From the NCBI RefSeq assembly GCF_903944925.1, contig NZ_CAJATU010000108.1, positions 1-40,356 of the forward strand: a stretch of DNA of 40,356 nucleotides, in the 5' to 3' direction. Both the position numbers and the translations under genes were made by a program. The notes under the pieces are model-generated. The model had not been told where the DNA came from, ran no database searches, and was given only the letters and a program-made list of their open reading frames with translations. Below, one piece after another: positions 24,107 to 36,595 of this stretch; the first letter of the stretch is position 1, and each line of letters begins with the position of its first letter. Origin of the DNA: an uncultured Rhodopila sp. GTDB lineage: Bacteria > Pseudomonadota > Alphaproteobacteria > Acetobacterales > Acetobacteraceae.

Positions 24107-24751
24107 TCATAAATCGCCCAGCCGATCGGCTAGGCCGAGCAGGCTGTGGAGGTGGAGGTGGGCTTGCTCGATTGCGGGTTTTTCCGCGTGCATCCATCCC
24201 CACGGACCTCTGCGGATGAACACCGCCTTCATGCCCGCTGCCAGGCTGGGCAGCACGTCGTTATCCAGACGATCGCCGACATAGGCGATGGTGCCGGGCG
24301 GTTCCCCCGCGGCTTCGGCGACTTTCGCGAAGAATTCCGAGTCCGGTTTGGAGACGCCCCAGCCGCCCGAACTGCCGATCACATCGGCCGGCAGGCCGAG
24401 ACGGTTCAGGGCAGCCTCCGATTCCACCGGCTGGTTGCCGGCGATCAGCACCTTGTAGCCGCGCCCCCGCAGATCGGTCAGGCAGGGAATCGCGTCCGGA
24501 TAGAGGTCGGTAGGTTTGAAATCGTAGGTCCAACCCTGCGCCGCCCTCAGTTTGCGGGCCTGGCTTAAATCCAGATCGGGCCGGAAAATCTCGAACACCC
24601 GGCGGAGCGACTCGCCGCGATTCATGATCGCGCCAATAGCGGTGAACAGGGTCAGGGGCGGCACGCCGAGGAAGGTGGCCCACTCCGTCCACTGGCGGGT
24701 TTCGTCGATGAGTGTCTCGCCCACATCGAAGCACACTGCGCGTATCGCCAT
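24107..24751 (-). CDS. HAD-superfamily hydrolase, subfamily IA
   Basis: A 214-residue soluble phosphatase-like protein. Motif I reads VCFDVGETLIDE (nucleophile D9), where the usual second aspartate is a glycine, as in several IA haloacid-dehalogenase-like members. Motif II is in LIAGNQP, the lysine motif in SKPDSEFF and motif IV in YVGDRLDNDV. The substrate is unknown; possibilities include small phosphorylated metabolites. It is divergent from argG with 134 bases between. The start at 24751 is an ATG with moderate upstream GGAAC. Confidence 0.75.
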   Translation of the reverse strand: MAIRAVCFDVGETLIDETRQWTEWATFLGVPPLTLFTAIGAIMNRGESLRRVFEIFRPDLDLSQARKLRAAQGWTYDFKPTDLYPDAIPCLTDLRGRGYKVLIAGNQPVESEAALNRLGLPADVIGSSGGWGVSKPDSEFFAKVAEAAGEPPGTIAYVGDRLDNDVLPSLAAGMKAVFIRRGPWGWMHAEKPAIEQAHLHLHSLLGLADRLGDL

Positions 24752-24885
24752 GTTCCGTATGCCGATCCTTTATGAACCCGGCGATCTTGTTGCGACGGGG
24801 TGCCTGCTGGCAATGGCGGCCTTGCGCGGTGCCCGCGCCGGGGGCTACTTCCACCGGCTGAAAGTCTCCGGAGGTTTCCCGCGCC

Positions 24886-26115
24886 ATGGCCGTCAAGGAT
24901 GTGAAAAAGGTTGTTCTCGCCTATTCGGGCGGGCTGGACACCAGCGTGATCCTGAAATGGCTGCAAACCACATATGGCTGCGAGGTGGTGACCTTCACTG
25001 CCGATCTCGGCCAGGGCGAGGAGCTCGAGCCGGCCCGCCGCAAGGCGGAAATGTTCGGCATCAAGGAGATCTTCGTGGACGACCTGCGGGAGCCGTTCGT
25101 GAAGGACTTCGTCTTCCCGATGTTCCGCGCCAACACGGTGTATGAAGGCCAGTATCTGCTGGGAACCTCGATCGCCCGGCCGCTGATCGCGCAGCGCCAG
25201 ATCGAGATTGCCGAGGAGGTCGGCGCCGACGCGGTGGCGCATGGCGCGACGGGCAAGGGCAATGATCAGGTGCGGTTCGAGCTGTCTTATTATGCCCTGA
25301 AGCCGGACATCAAGATCATCGCCCCGTGGCGGGAATGGGACCTGACCAGCCGCACGAAGCTGATCGAGTTCGCAGAGCAGCATCAGATTCCCATTGCCAA
25401 GGACAAGCGCGGCGAGGCTCCGTTCAGCGTCGATGCCAACATGCTGCACTCCTCCTCGGAGGGCAAAATCCTGGAAGACCCCGCCGAGGAGGCGGATGAA
25501 ATCGTGTATCAGCGCACCATCCGGCCGGAAGACGCGCCCGACAAGGCCACCGTCATCGCCGTGGATTTCCTGAGCGGGGATCCGGTGGCGATCGATGGCG
25601 TGAAGCTGTCGCCGGCCTCGTTGCTGACGCGGCTGAACGAGCTGGGCAGGGCGAACGGCATCGGCCGGCTGGACCTGGTGGAGAACCGCTTCGTCGGGAT
25701 GAAATCGCGCGGGGTGTATGAGACGCCCGGCGGCACAATCCTGCTGGCGGCGCACCGGGCGATCGAGAGCATCACCTTGGATCGCGAGGCGGGGCACCTG
25801 AAGGACAGCCTGATGCCGCGCTATGCCGAGCTAATCTACAACGGCTTCTGGTTCAGCCCGGAGCGGCGGATGCTACAGGCTCTGATCGACACCAGCCAGG
25901 CCAGCGTGACGGGCCGGGTGCGGATGAAGCTTTACAAGGGCAACGTGACCTGCATCGGACGGGAAAGCCCGAACAGCCTGTATTCGATGAAGGTGGTAAC
26001 GTTCGAGGACGATCAGGGCGCCTATGACCAGGTCGATGCCCAGGGCTTCATTAAGCTGAACGCGCTGCGGCTGCGGTTGGGCGCGATGGCCGGTCGGCGC
26101 GGTGGGGCGCTATAG
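24886..26115 (+). CDS. argG: Argininosuccinate synthase
   Basis: A 409-residue enzyme that joins citrulline and aspartate using ATP to form argininosuccinate in arginine synthesis. The N-type ATP pyrophosphatase loop SGGLDTS is at 14 to 20. Family signatures [22 protein letters not shown] and EDPAEE follow, and the C-terminal [10 protein letters not shown] is normal. Length matches the family. The ATG at 24886 has GGAGG (24869) upstream at a rather long spacing; GTTTCCC lies between. The cognate argH is not in the window. Confidence 0.97.
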   Translation: MAVKDVKKVVLAYSGGLDTSVILKWLQTTYGCEVVTFTADLGQGEELEPARRKAEMFGIKEIFVDDLREPFVKDFVFPMFRANTVYEGQYLLGTSIARPLIAQRQIEIAEEVGADAVAHGATGKGNDQVRFELSYYALKPDIKIIAPWREWDLTSRTKLIEFAEQHQIPIAKDKRGEAPFSVDANMLHSSSEGKILEDPAEEADEIVYQRTIRPEDAPDKATVIAVDFLSGDPVAIDGVKLSPASLLTRLNELGRANGIGRLDLVENRFVGMKSRGVYETPGGTILLAAHRAIESITLDREAGHLKDSLMPRYAELIYNGFWFSPERRMLQALIDTSQASVTGRVRMKLYKGNVTCIGRESPNSLYSMKVVTFEDDQGAYDQVDAQGFIKLNALRLRLGAMAGRRGGAL

Positions 26116-26227
26116 GCGGAATTGGTCTGATCAGGCGGGGCTTAAGCGATCCTTTTGCTCCGCCCAATGCGCCGGTATTGACAGTGCGGGTTATTCAAAG
26201 GACCGTTCAGAAGCGGAGACTTCGGAA

Positions 26228-26857
26228 ATGTACATCCCCCCGCACTTCAAGGAAGACCGGATCGACGTCTTGCACGACGCGATCCGTGCGGCCGGGCCCG
26301 CGACCCTGGTCTCGATGACGCCGGACGGGTTGTTCGCCAGCCTCGCGCCCCTTTTGTTTGACCCCGAACCCGCCCCGTATGGCACCCTTATTGGCCATCT
26401 GGCGAAGGCCAATCCGCACGTCCGCCAAGCCGATGCGGCGGTGCAGACGCTGGTGATCTTTCACGGGCCGAACGGCTACATAACGCCGTCGTACTACGCA
26501 GCGAAGAAAGAGCACGGCAAAGTCGTCCCCACATGGAACTACGTGGCCATCCATGCGTACGGCCGGCTGGAAGCGTTCGACGATCCCGCGTTGCTGCTGG
26601 ACGCGGTTACGCGGTTGACCGATCGGCATGAATCGCCGCGTGCCGCGCCCTGGGCGGTTTCCGACGCACCCGCCGACTTCATCGAAGGCATGTTGCGCGG
26701 CATCGTCGGCATCCGCCTGCCGATCGGCCGTTTGGAGGGCAAGATCAAAATGAGCCAGAATCGGCCGCCGGCCGACCAGTCCGGGGTGATCGACGGACTC
26801 CAGCAGGATGGCCACGCCGCGGTCGCGGAGGAGGTCTTCTCGGCCACAGGCCGTTAG
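26228..26857 (+). CDS. PaiB-like FMN-binding protein
   Basis: A 209-residue protein of the PaiB/FMN-binding split-barrel family, starting MYIPPHFKEDRIDVLHDAIR. The N-terminal YIPPHF, VIFHGPNGYITPSYY and VPTWNYVAIHAYGRLE motifs are typical, as is the C-terminal KMSQNRPPADQSGV. In Bacillus PaiB is linked to repression of sporulation and protease genes; in proteobacteria the role is mostly unknown. The start at 26228 has GGAG 12 bases upstream. It ends overlapping the convergent 194-residue gene by four bases. Confidence 0.85.
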   Translation: MYIPPHFKEDRIDVLHDAIRAAGPATLVSMTPDGLFASLAPLLFDPEPAPYGTLIGHLAKANPHVRQADAAVQTLVIFHGPNGYITPSYYAAKKEHGKVVPTWNYVAIHAYGRLEAFDDPALLLDAVTRLTDRHESPRAAPWAVSDAPADFIEGMLRGIVGIRLPIGRLEGKIKMSQNRPPADQSGVIDGLQQDGHAAVAEEVFSATGR

Positions 26858-27438
26858 GCGCTCTGCTGCAACCGCTTCGCGTAAGCCGCATCGCGTTGCG
26901 CGGCCTTTTCAGCCAGTCGGGCCTGCTCCCGTTCCCGCTGCCGCTGCTTTTCCGCCTGCCGATCGGCGAAGCGCTGCTGTTGGCGGGATAGCGGGACGGG
27001 TTGAGTGGCGGAGGCTTCTTTTTCGGCTTTCCAAGATGCACGAACAAACGCCACCAGCTCGTCCGTTGCGGTGTTCGCCGGCAGTTCAGGCTCCGGCGCC
27101 GGTTCCAAGGCTACGGGCGCGGGTTGCTGAAGCTGTTTTTCCAGGCGCTTTTCGTTTTGCTCCGCCCCGCGGTTCAGCGAATTCGCGTTGCCGCGCAAGC
27201 GCAGAACCTGATTCACCGGCAGATCGAGGCTGGCCGCCCGGCTCAGCGCATCCAGGGCGCCGAAGCTGAAAGCAACCGCCAGTGCAGCAAGGCGGAGTTC
27301 CCGGTTGGTCCGTGCGCCGTAGCTATTGAGCATGGCTTGCGCGGCGCTTCGGGCCGCCCGGGCGTTGTCGCCGGTTGCCCCAATAAACAACGGAGCCAGG
27401 AGAACAAGGATTTTGTCCAGGATAGCAGGGTCGATCAT
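26854..27438 (-). CDS. Unrecognised 194-residue protein with charged tail
   Basis: The N-terminal half is hydrophobic and helical (ILDKILVLLAPLFIGATGDN, NRELRLAALAVAFSFGALDA). The C-terminal half is low-complexity: a proline/glutamate stretch VALEPAPEPELPAN and then a glutamine-, arginine- and lysine-rich helix, SRQQQRFADRQAEKQRQRER. One membrane anchor plus a cytoplasmic coiled coil is plausible. GAGG lies 9 bases before the ATG. It overlaps paiB tail to tail. No family recognised. Confidence 0.6.
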   Translation of the reverse strand: MIDPAILDKILVLLAPLFIGATGDNARAARSAAQAMLNSYGARTNRELRLAALAVAFSFGALDALSRAASLDLPVNQVLRLRGNANSLNRGAEQNEKRLEKQLQQPAPVALEPAPEPELPANTATDELVAFVRASWKAEKEASATQPVPLSRQQQRFADRQAEKQRQREREQARLAEKAAQRDAAYAKRLQQSA

Positions 27439-27502
27439 GGCGGGGCACCTCGGGTTTGAAACTACTCCAGTCAGACCCTTCTACCTTGGGTTGCCGAACA
27501 TA

Positions 27503-30635
<3,133 letters not shown>

Positions 30636-30639
<4 letters not shown>

Positions 30640-31964
30640 TCGGGCAGCCGCTCCCGTTCCCATAGGGTTTCGACGGCTTGGCGGTCGCGGATAACCGACC
30701 AGCGTTCACTGTCCACCCACGCCTCGGCCGCGAGCGGGCGGGCGTTGTAGGTCGAACTCATCACCGCGCCGTAGGCGCCGGCATCAAGGATCGCCACCCG
30801 TGCCTCCGGCGCCAGCGATGGCAGCAGGCGGCTGCGCGCGAAGGTGTCGCCGCTTTCGCAGACGGGCCCGACCACCGAGGCCGGGACGCGCGGCGCGATG
30901 GCGTCCGTGGCCGAGACCGGTACGATTCCGTGCCAGGCATCATACATCGCCGGGCGGACCAGTTCGTTCATGCCGGCGTCCAGCACGATGAAGCGCTCCA
31001 AGGGGCTTTGCTTGATCAGCACTACGGATGCCAGCAGCACGCCGGCCGAACCGACGAGCCAGCGTCCCGGTTCCATTGCCAGGCGGACATTCAGGCCATG
31101 GAACGCCGACCTCATGCAGGCGGCGAGACCGGCCGGCGACGGCGCGGGCTCGTTGCGGTAAGGGATGCCGAGACCGCCGCCGCAGTCCACCGCGCTCACC
31201 CGCAACCCTTGTTCTCGCAACGCCACCACAAGCGCGGCGATGCGGGCGAATGCGTCCCGATACGGTGCCAGGGCCAAAATCTGACTGCCGATATGGGTAG
31301 CAAGCCCGATGGGATCGATCCCCGGCATGGTGGCTGCGCGGGCATAGAGGGCGGCGGCGTCGGCGTAGGAAATGCCAAACTTGTCCTCGGCCCGTCCGGT
31401 TGCGATCTTCTCGTTGGTGCCTGCGTCGACGTCCGGATTGACCCGAAGGGCGATTCTCGCCCGCCGACCGAGGGCGTCGGCCAGGCAGGACAGCATCGAA
31501 AGCTCCTCGGCGCTTTCCACGTTGATCTGGCCGATGCCTTCGGACAACGCGAGGCGCAGTTCCTGCTCCGATTTGCCGACGCCGGAATAGACGATGCGGC
31601 TGGCGGGAATGCCGGCCCGGCGGGCCTTCAGCAACTCGCCGCCGCTGACGACGTCGGCCCCGGCGCCTTCGCTGCCGAAGAGTGCCAGCACCGCCCGGCT
31701 GTCATTGGCCTTGACGGCATAGTGCACCTGCACGTCGAGCGCCGCCTCCGCCATGGCGGCAGCAAGCGACCGATAGCGGGCGCGCATAGTGGCGGCGGAA
31801 TAAACCCAGGTTGGCGTGCCAATGGCATCGGCAATGGCCGCCAGCGGTACGCCGTCCATCAGCAGCCCGGCCATCGGGTCATGCCGCAGCCACGGACGGG
31901 CGGCGATCAGCTCGGCAGGGGACGGATCGGTCGAGGGATCGTTCGGGGGGGATGGAGCGGCCAT
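30636..31964 (-). CDS. lysA: Diaminopimelate decarboxylase
   Basis: A 442-residue PLP enzyme of the alanine-racemase-like fold III, making lysine from meso-diaminopimelate. The PLP lysine is K85 in VHYAVKAND. Other motifs are DVVSGGELLKA, THIGSQ, DCGGGLGIPY, MEPGRWLVGSAG and the active-site PVCESGDTF. Length is slightly above average because of an N-terminal extension of some 25 residues. It is the first gene of a pair with TIGR02302, overlapping by 4 bases. No strong ribosome binding site is clear for the ATG at 31964; GGGTGCC precedes it. Confidence 0.95.
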
Positions 31965-32044
31965 CCCGGCACCCTAACGCAAATCGGGCAGCGGGAGGAA
32001 TACGGGACAGTGTTGGAGCGCAACGCCATTAGCCGCGACCGGCC

Positions 32045-32470
32045 ACCGCCGGCTCGCGGTAGGTCCCGTTCCGTCAGTAGCCGGGGCGACCCCGTCGACA
32101 ATTCCAGCAGGTACTGCCGGCACAGCGTTTCCAGTCGGATCGCCGGTCGAGCGTCTCCGCGACGCTGAACACGCATACGACCATGCCGTGATCGGAAAGC
32201 AGCCAGGCACCGCGGCAGACGATGGCCCTGGCTGCGCTATCCGCCAATTCCTGTATGCCGAAGTGACTTAGCTCGCGTAAGCCGCGTCATTCAGCGGCAA
32301 CCCGTCCAGCGGAACGCCAGATCTGCCGCAGTGATGATCATTGGATTCCCACCCGTCGGCGTGATGAACATCCTTCCCGCACCGCGTCCGCTGACGTTGC
32401 CGGAGCTGCCGACGATCAGTCCGCAGGCGCGCCCAAGCTCGTGAACAGCCGGGCGACCACATCTCGGATG
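32045..32470 (-). pseudogene. Class II aldolase relic
   Basis: The N-terminal part reads RDVVARLFTSL, ELGRACGLIVGSSGNVSGRG, RMFITPTGGNPMIITAADLA and PLDGLPLNDAAYAS in two frames, typical of fuculose/ribulose-phosphate aldolases (GxSGNvSaR and ITPtG). After a large internal loss the C-terminal part reads FGIQELADSARAIVCRGAWL, LSDHGMVV with the zinc-binding HGM motif, and then in another frame LETLCRQYLLELSTGSPRLL. The middle with the HxH zinc site is gone. It directly follows the alcohol dehydrogenase gene, so the two once formed a sugar or polyol pathway operon. Confidence 0.65.
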
Positions 32471-33521
32471 AAATCAAGAAGACACCCTTTCCGTCAGACT
32501 GCCTGTCGAACAGCTTATACGCTTCTTCAGCCTGATCCAACCGCCAACGATGTGTAAACAATTCATCCACGTCTATTCCGCGTTTGACACAAAAACCAGC
32601 GCATTCGGCTTGAATAATGTTGGAGAACGTCCACGACGCAACCAGCGTCAACTGTCGGCGCAACAGATGCGGGCTAACATCGATATGCACATCGCCACCC
32701 TCGCCGACGAAACACATTGTTCCCCAGACCTTGGTGCTGCGGATCGCATTCAGCCGCGCCTCCGGACTCGACGAGGTATCGATTGTCAGATCGGCGTATC
32801 TTCCGCCGGTCAGCTCGCGTATCGCCTCAACGGCATCGTTCGATCCGGGGTTGACGGTCTCGTCTGCCCCGAATTCCTTTGCCCGCGCGAGCCGCTGCGC
32901 GTTGGTGTCGAGGGCGATCACCGTCGCACCCATCGCCTTGGCGAACTGGGTAGCCGCGAGTCCCACGGGTCCTTGTCCAAAGATCGCAATGGTGTCGCGG
33001 CCGGAGATGTTCATTCGTCGCAGCGCGCCATAGGCGGTGCCGGACCCGCACGAAATCGCCGCGCCCGCGGTGAACGTCAGCCCGTCCACCAGCGGCACCA
33101 GCGTGTTGGCCGGCACCAAGAGGTATTGCGCGTGTCCACCGTGGGCGTTGTTGCCATAAACCTTGACCGGCACCTCCTGGCAGAGCTGCTGCCAGCCCGA
33201 ACGGCAATGCGCGCACTGCGTGCAGCCCTGGTAATGGTGCACCATCACCCGCTGCCCGACCTTGGCTTCGGCCGGCAGCACGCCGGGCCCGACGGCCGCG
33301 ACTACGCCGCAGGGCTCGTGCCCGCCAATGGTGGGGTTCGGGTTGGGCGGCAAGCCGGTGGCGTTGCGCGATTGCGTCTTCGGCCGCCGATACTGGTGCA
33401 GATCGGACCCGCACATGCCGGAGGCTTTCATCTCCACCACCACCTCGCCGGGTCCGGGGGTCGGGTCCGGAAAGCTCATCAGCTCAAGCCCGCGCTCACC
33501 GGTAAAGACGACACCCTGCAT
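32268..33521 (-). CDS. Zinc-dependent alcohol/polyol dehydrogenase with abnormal C-terminal tail
   Basis: A medium-chain dehydrogenase. Catalytic zinc ligands are C37, H68 and E69 (MCGSD, GGHEP); structural zinc cysteines are C100, C103, C106 and C114; the nucleotide loop is GQGPVG at 182 to 187. The first 350 residues, ending DGKGVFLI, are the normal length of the family. The frame then runs 67 residues further through the frameshifted remains of the class II aldolase gene, so the protein of 417 residues has an odd, cysteine- and histidine-rich tail. Activity may be kept or lost. The start at 33521 is set by CAGGAGGAAG upstream. The substrate is unknown; threonine- or sorbitol-dehydrogenase-like enzymes are nearest. 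Confidence 0.8.
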   Translation of the reverse strand: MQGVVFTGERGLELMSFPDPTPGPGEVVVEMKASGMCGSDLHQYRRPKTQSRNATGLPPNPNPTIGGHEPCGVVAAVGPGVLPAEAKVGQRVMVHHYQGCTQCAHCRSGWQQLCQEVPVKVYGNNAHGGHAQYLLVPANTLVPLVDGLTFTAGAAISCGSGTAYGALRRMNISGRDTIAIFGQGPVGLAATQFAKAMGATVIALDTNAQRLARAKEFGADETVNPGSNDAVEAIRELTGGRYADLTIDTSSSPEARLNAIRSTKVWGTMCFVGEGGDVHIDVSPHLLRRQLTLVASWTFSNIIQAECAGFCVKRGIDVDELFTHRWRLDQAEEAYKLFDRQSDGKGVFLISSEMWSPGCSRAWARLRTDRRQLRQRQRTRCGKDVHHADGWESNDHHCGRSGVPLDGLPLNDAAYAS

Positions 33522-33679
33522 GGCTTCCTCCTGGATTTTGGCTTTTCCGGGACCGTAGTCGAGTTCCCGGATCAAGCCAAAATCTCGGCCGGCGATGCGG
33601 CTTAGCAGCCAGACACTTTCAGGCCGTCTTGGAAACAGTCGTGGGCCGGACCAGATACACCGGCCATAGGGCGCCCGCT

Positions 33680-34663
33680 CTATCCGTCTTCGAATTGGCC
33701 CAGACGTACCGCGGTGTGCCCGCGGCTGGGGCGCAGAGCCGGCATCACCAACAGGCAGTCATCGTGCGGCGTGCGGATCTCCGTCTCGCCGTCCATCGCG
33801 ATCAACGTGTTGCGGCGGGGAATGATGTCGCCGCCGCGGTAGGTTTGAACGAACGCAAAGTTTGAGGTCATCGCCGTGACCGCGGCGGTTACCGTGGCCA
33901 TGCGCGCACCGCCCCTGCCGATCGGCGGAGGCATTGGCGCATCCGGGCCGACAACGCCGACGTGGCGCAGCAGACCCGCCACGCTGCCCAGCATTGTCTC
34001 GACGGTCGTCTCCTCCCAATGCTGCCCGGCCTCGACCAGACATGCGACGTGGGGTGTGTCGGGACTGGCAAACCGCGGATAATCGATCAGCCTCCGTCCG
34101 TTAATGTGCCCATGGTCCGCCACCACCAGGGACGGCGTGCCGATAGCCCTTGCCAGCGCCCGGCCCTTCGCGGGCACGCCACTGAGGATCAGCGCCTCCG
34201 ACGGCCACAGCATCGAATGCAGATCCAGCAGCACATCCACCGTGTCGATGAACGGACGCACTTCCCGGGCCCGATCCAACTCGATCGTGTGCCGGGGACC
34301 GTCAAGAATGGTTTCATCCCAAACCCGGTTCAGATCCTCATCCAGGAAACGCGAGGCGGTCGGCCGCTGCGGATCGAAGCGCTCGAACGCCGCCAAGTTA
34401 ATGAATCCAAACGATAGCCTTCCGCGGATCGGCGTCAGTCCGGCCCGCAGCAGCCGATCAAGCACGATGGCGCCGGCGATTTCGTTGCCATGAATCAGGG
34501 AAAGCAGCGCGACATGCGGCCCGGGGCGGCCGGACTCACGGGTCACGATGCCTGGCACGCCCGGATTGCCGCCAAGCCATGTCGCAATATCCGGCCGCGT
34601 GAGGCGGACCTTGAAATCAGGCAGCGGCGGCGGCGGGTGCGCGTATTGGACCATTGCCACCAC
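33680..34663 (-). CDS. Succinylglutamate desuccinylase/aspartoacylase-like zinc deacylase
   Basis: A 327-residue zinc carboxypeptidase-like deacylase of the AstE/AspA family. Zinc ligands are H58 and E61 (LSLIHGNEIAGA) and H149 (DVLLDLHSM); NLAAFERFDPQRP and DEDLNRVWDE carry the substrate-binding arginines. The C-terminal beta domain has GDIIPRRNTLIAMDG. Known relatives remove succinyl or acetyl groups from amino acids. It lies 2 bases after argE on the same strand, so both act in one transcript, perhaps on N-acylated amino acids. The start is GTG 34663 or ATG 34654. Confidence 0.8.
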   Translation of the reverse strand: MVAMVQYAHPPPPLPDFKVRLTRPDIATWLGGNPGVPGIVTRESGRPGPHVALLSLIHGNEIAGAIVLDRLLRAGLTPIRGRLSFGFINLAAFERFDPQRPTASRFLDEDLNRVWDETILDGPRHTIELDRAREVRPFIDTVDVLLDLHSMLWPSEALILSGVPAKGRALARAIGTPSLVVADHGHINGRRLIDYPRFASPDTPHVACLVEAGQHWEETTVETMLGSVAGLLRHVGVVGPDAPMPPPIGRGGARMATVTAAVTAMTSNFAFVQTYRGGDIIPRRNTLIAMDGETEIRTPHDDCLLVMPALRPSRGHTAVRLGQFEDG

Positions 34664-34665
34664 GA

Positions 34666-35838
34666 TTAGACCAAAAGCCGATCGGCCATGCCTCGGATGA
34701 AGCGATCACATGCATGCAGTTCGGTTTCCGCGATCCATTCGTCGGGCTGGTGTGCCTGCGCGATATGACCCGGTCCGCAGATGATTGTCGCAATACCGGC
34801 CCGCTCGAAAAACCCTCCCTCGGTGCCATAGCTGACTTTGCCAGTGGCGTTGGAGCCGGATACCTGCTTCACCGCAACGGTCAGGGCGTGGTCTTCCGCT
34901 AGCTCCATGCCGGGCATCTCCAGGCAGACCTCATAGAAAAAGCCGCACTCGGGCCGCATCGCTTTCATCGCCGGCTCGATAGTTTCGGCGATCCGCGACC
35001 GCAAGCGATCCATATGCCGATATGGCGAGTCGCGGGGGATGTGCCGCCATTCCATCGTGAAAGCGGCATGGTCCGGGATGATGTTCAGGATCGAGCCGCC
35101 CTGCATCGTCCCCACGTGGATCGTCGTGTGGGGCGGCTCGAACCCATCCTCGAACGGACCTTCCGCGGCGAGGCGGCGAGCCTCGGCAGCCACAAAGGCG
35201 ATCGCTTCGGCCGCGGCATGGACCGCGTTGACGCCTTTGGCTGGATCGCTGGAATGGCCGATCAGGCCGCGCACGGTGACATTCAGGTTAAGCTTTCCCT
35301 TGTGAGCCAATATCGGTTGCAGCCCGGATGGCTCGCCGATGACACACAGACTGGGGCGCAAACCGGATTCGTCCAGATCGCGGATCAATCTTTTAACTCC
35401 GCCGCAGTCGGTTTCTTCGTCGTAGCTTATCAAGAGGTGCAGCGGGCGTAGCAAGCCAAGCGCTTGAAAATCAGGCACGGCGGCCAGGCAGGAGGCGACG
35501 AACCCCTTCATGTCGCAGCTTCCTCGCGCCATCAACCGGCCGCCCTGGTGGCGCAATGTGAACGGATCTCCGGTCCAGGCCTGGCCGTCGACGGGAACGG
35601 TATCGACATGGCCACTCAGCGCTAGGCCGCCGGGCTGGCGCGGCCCGACGATCGCGTGCAAGGCCGCCTTCCGTCCCGATGCATCGGTAGCGACGCGGTA
35701 GAACACCCCGAGATCGTCGAGATAGTCCCGAATGAACTTAATCATTTCGAGGTTCGAGTTTCGGCTGGTGCTGTCGAAGGCAACCAGCCGGTCCAGCAAT
35801 GCCAATGTCGTGCGAGGCGTCGCGCGTTTCGTCTGCAT
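34666..35838 (-). CDS. argE: Acetylornithine deacetylase (ArgE-type M20 peptidase)
   Basis: A 390-residue M20 metalloenzyme. Metal ligands and catalytic residues are visible: H77 and D79 (SGHVDTVP), D109 (RGSCDMKGF), E141/E142 (SYDEETDCGG), the E in GEPSGLQP, and the last histidine in CGPGHIAQAHQPDEW. The dimerisation domain contains GLIGHSSDPAKGVNAVHAA. The family hydrolyses N-acetylornithine to ornithine in arginine synthesis. argG lies in the same window but about 9 kb away. The ATG at 35838 begins MQTKRATPR. Other M20 deacylases are possible, but the match to ArgE is close. Confidence 0.88.
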   Translation of the reverse strand: MQTKRATPRTTLALLDRLVAFDSTSRNSNLEMIKFIRDYLDDLGVFYRVATDASGRKAALHAIVGPRQPGGLALSGHVDTVPVDGQAWTGDPFTLRHQGGRLMARGSCDMKGFVASCLAAVPDFQALGLLRPLHLLISYDEETDCGGVKRLIRDLDESGLRPSLCVIGEPSGLQPILAHKGKLNLNVTVRGLIGHSSDPAKGVNAVHAAAEAIAFVAAEARRLAAEGPFEDGFEPPHTTIHVGTMQGGSILNIIPDHAAFTMEWRHIPRDSPYRHMDRLRSRIAETIEPAMKAMRPECGFFYEVCLEMPGMELAEDHALTVAVKQVSGSNATGKVSYGTEGGFFERAGIATIICGPGHIAQAHQPDEWIAETELHACDRFIRGMADRLLV

Positions 35839-36122
35839 TGTCTCACTCTATACAGGTCCGTGGAGGCGGCAACTGAGGGACGTGTCCGGGTCAGCCGTGG
35901 TGGCTTCGGAAATACGGCGTGCAAGGCTCGATCACGAAAGCGTGAGAAAAACCATGGCGCGGCCTGCCCGCCGGGCGGTGATTCGGGCCGCAGCGTACCG
36001 GTGAATTTTGCAACGATGGCGGACGCCGGCTTTGTCGACTACAATCAAGAAACGAGAACGCAAACCCCATGTTTCAACGATATTTTGGCCGTTGGAAACG
36101 CGATTTTACAACCCGAGATCGC

Positions 36123-36575
36123 TCAATCCCGCATGGTCTGCCGGCCGAGGACTTCCCCGGTCCCAAAGGAACGTCCCTCCGGCGCGATCGGCAGATCGTT
36201 GATGCTGGCGTGCCGGATGCGCATCAGCCCTTGCGCGTCGAACTCCCAGTTTTCATTGCCATAGGCACGGAACCAGTTTCCCGAAGCATCGTGGTATTCA
36301 TAGGCAAAGCGAACCGCGATCCGGTCCGCGGCAAAGGCCCACAGTTCCTTGACCAGACGGTATTCAAGTTCGCGGCGCCATTTGCGCGTGAGAAAGGCAA
36401 CGATCTCGCCGCGGCCGGACAGGAACTCGGCGCGGTTGCGCCATCGGCTGTCTTCGGAGTACGCCAGCGCGACGCGTTCGGGATTGCAGGAGTTCCAGCC
36501 ATCCTCGGCGGCGCGGACCTTCACGACGGCGGTTTCGAGGGTGAACGGAGGCACCGGCGGGCGGTCTTCTGCCAT
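36123..36575 (-). CDS. DUF1348 / NTF2-like protein
   Basis: A 150-residue single-domain protein with an NTF2-like fold pattern: [80 protein letters not shown] and [20 protein letters not shown]. This is the DUF1348 family, found widely and of unknown role. The ATG at 36575 has GGGAG 10 bases upstream; an ORF extension further upstream overlaps gpmI and is rejected. It follows gpmI at 21 bases, so they may share a transcript. Confidence 0.85.
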   Translation of the reverse strand: MAEDRPPVPPFTLETAVVKVRAAEDGWNSCNPERVALAYSEDSRWRNRAEFLSGRGEIVAFLTRKWRRELEYRLVKELWAFAADRIAVRFAYEYHDASGNWFRAYGNENWEFDAQGLMRIRHASINDLPIAPEGRSFGTGEVLGRQTMRD

Positions 36576-36595
36576 CGGAAGGTACTCCCTTCTCG

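Noticed and set aside
24652..25797. 381-residue minus-strand frame opposite argG
   Set aside because: Antisense shadow of argG; no homology-like motif.
30678..32168. 496-residue plus-strand frame opposite lysA
   Set aside because: Antisense shadow; lysA is unequivocal on the minus strand.
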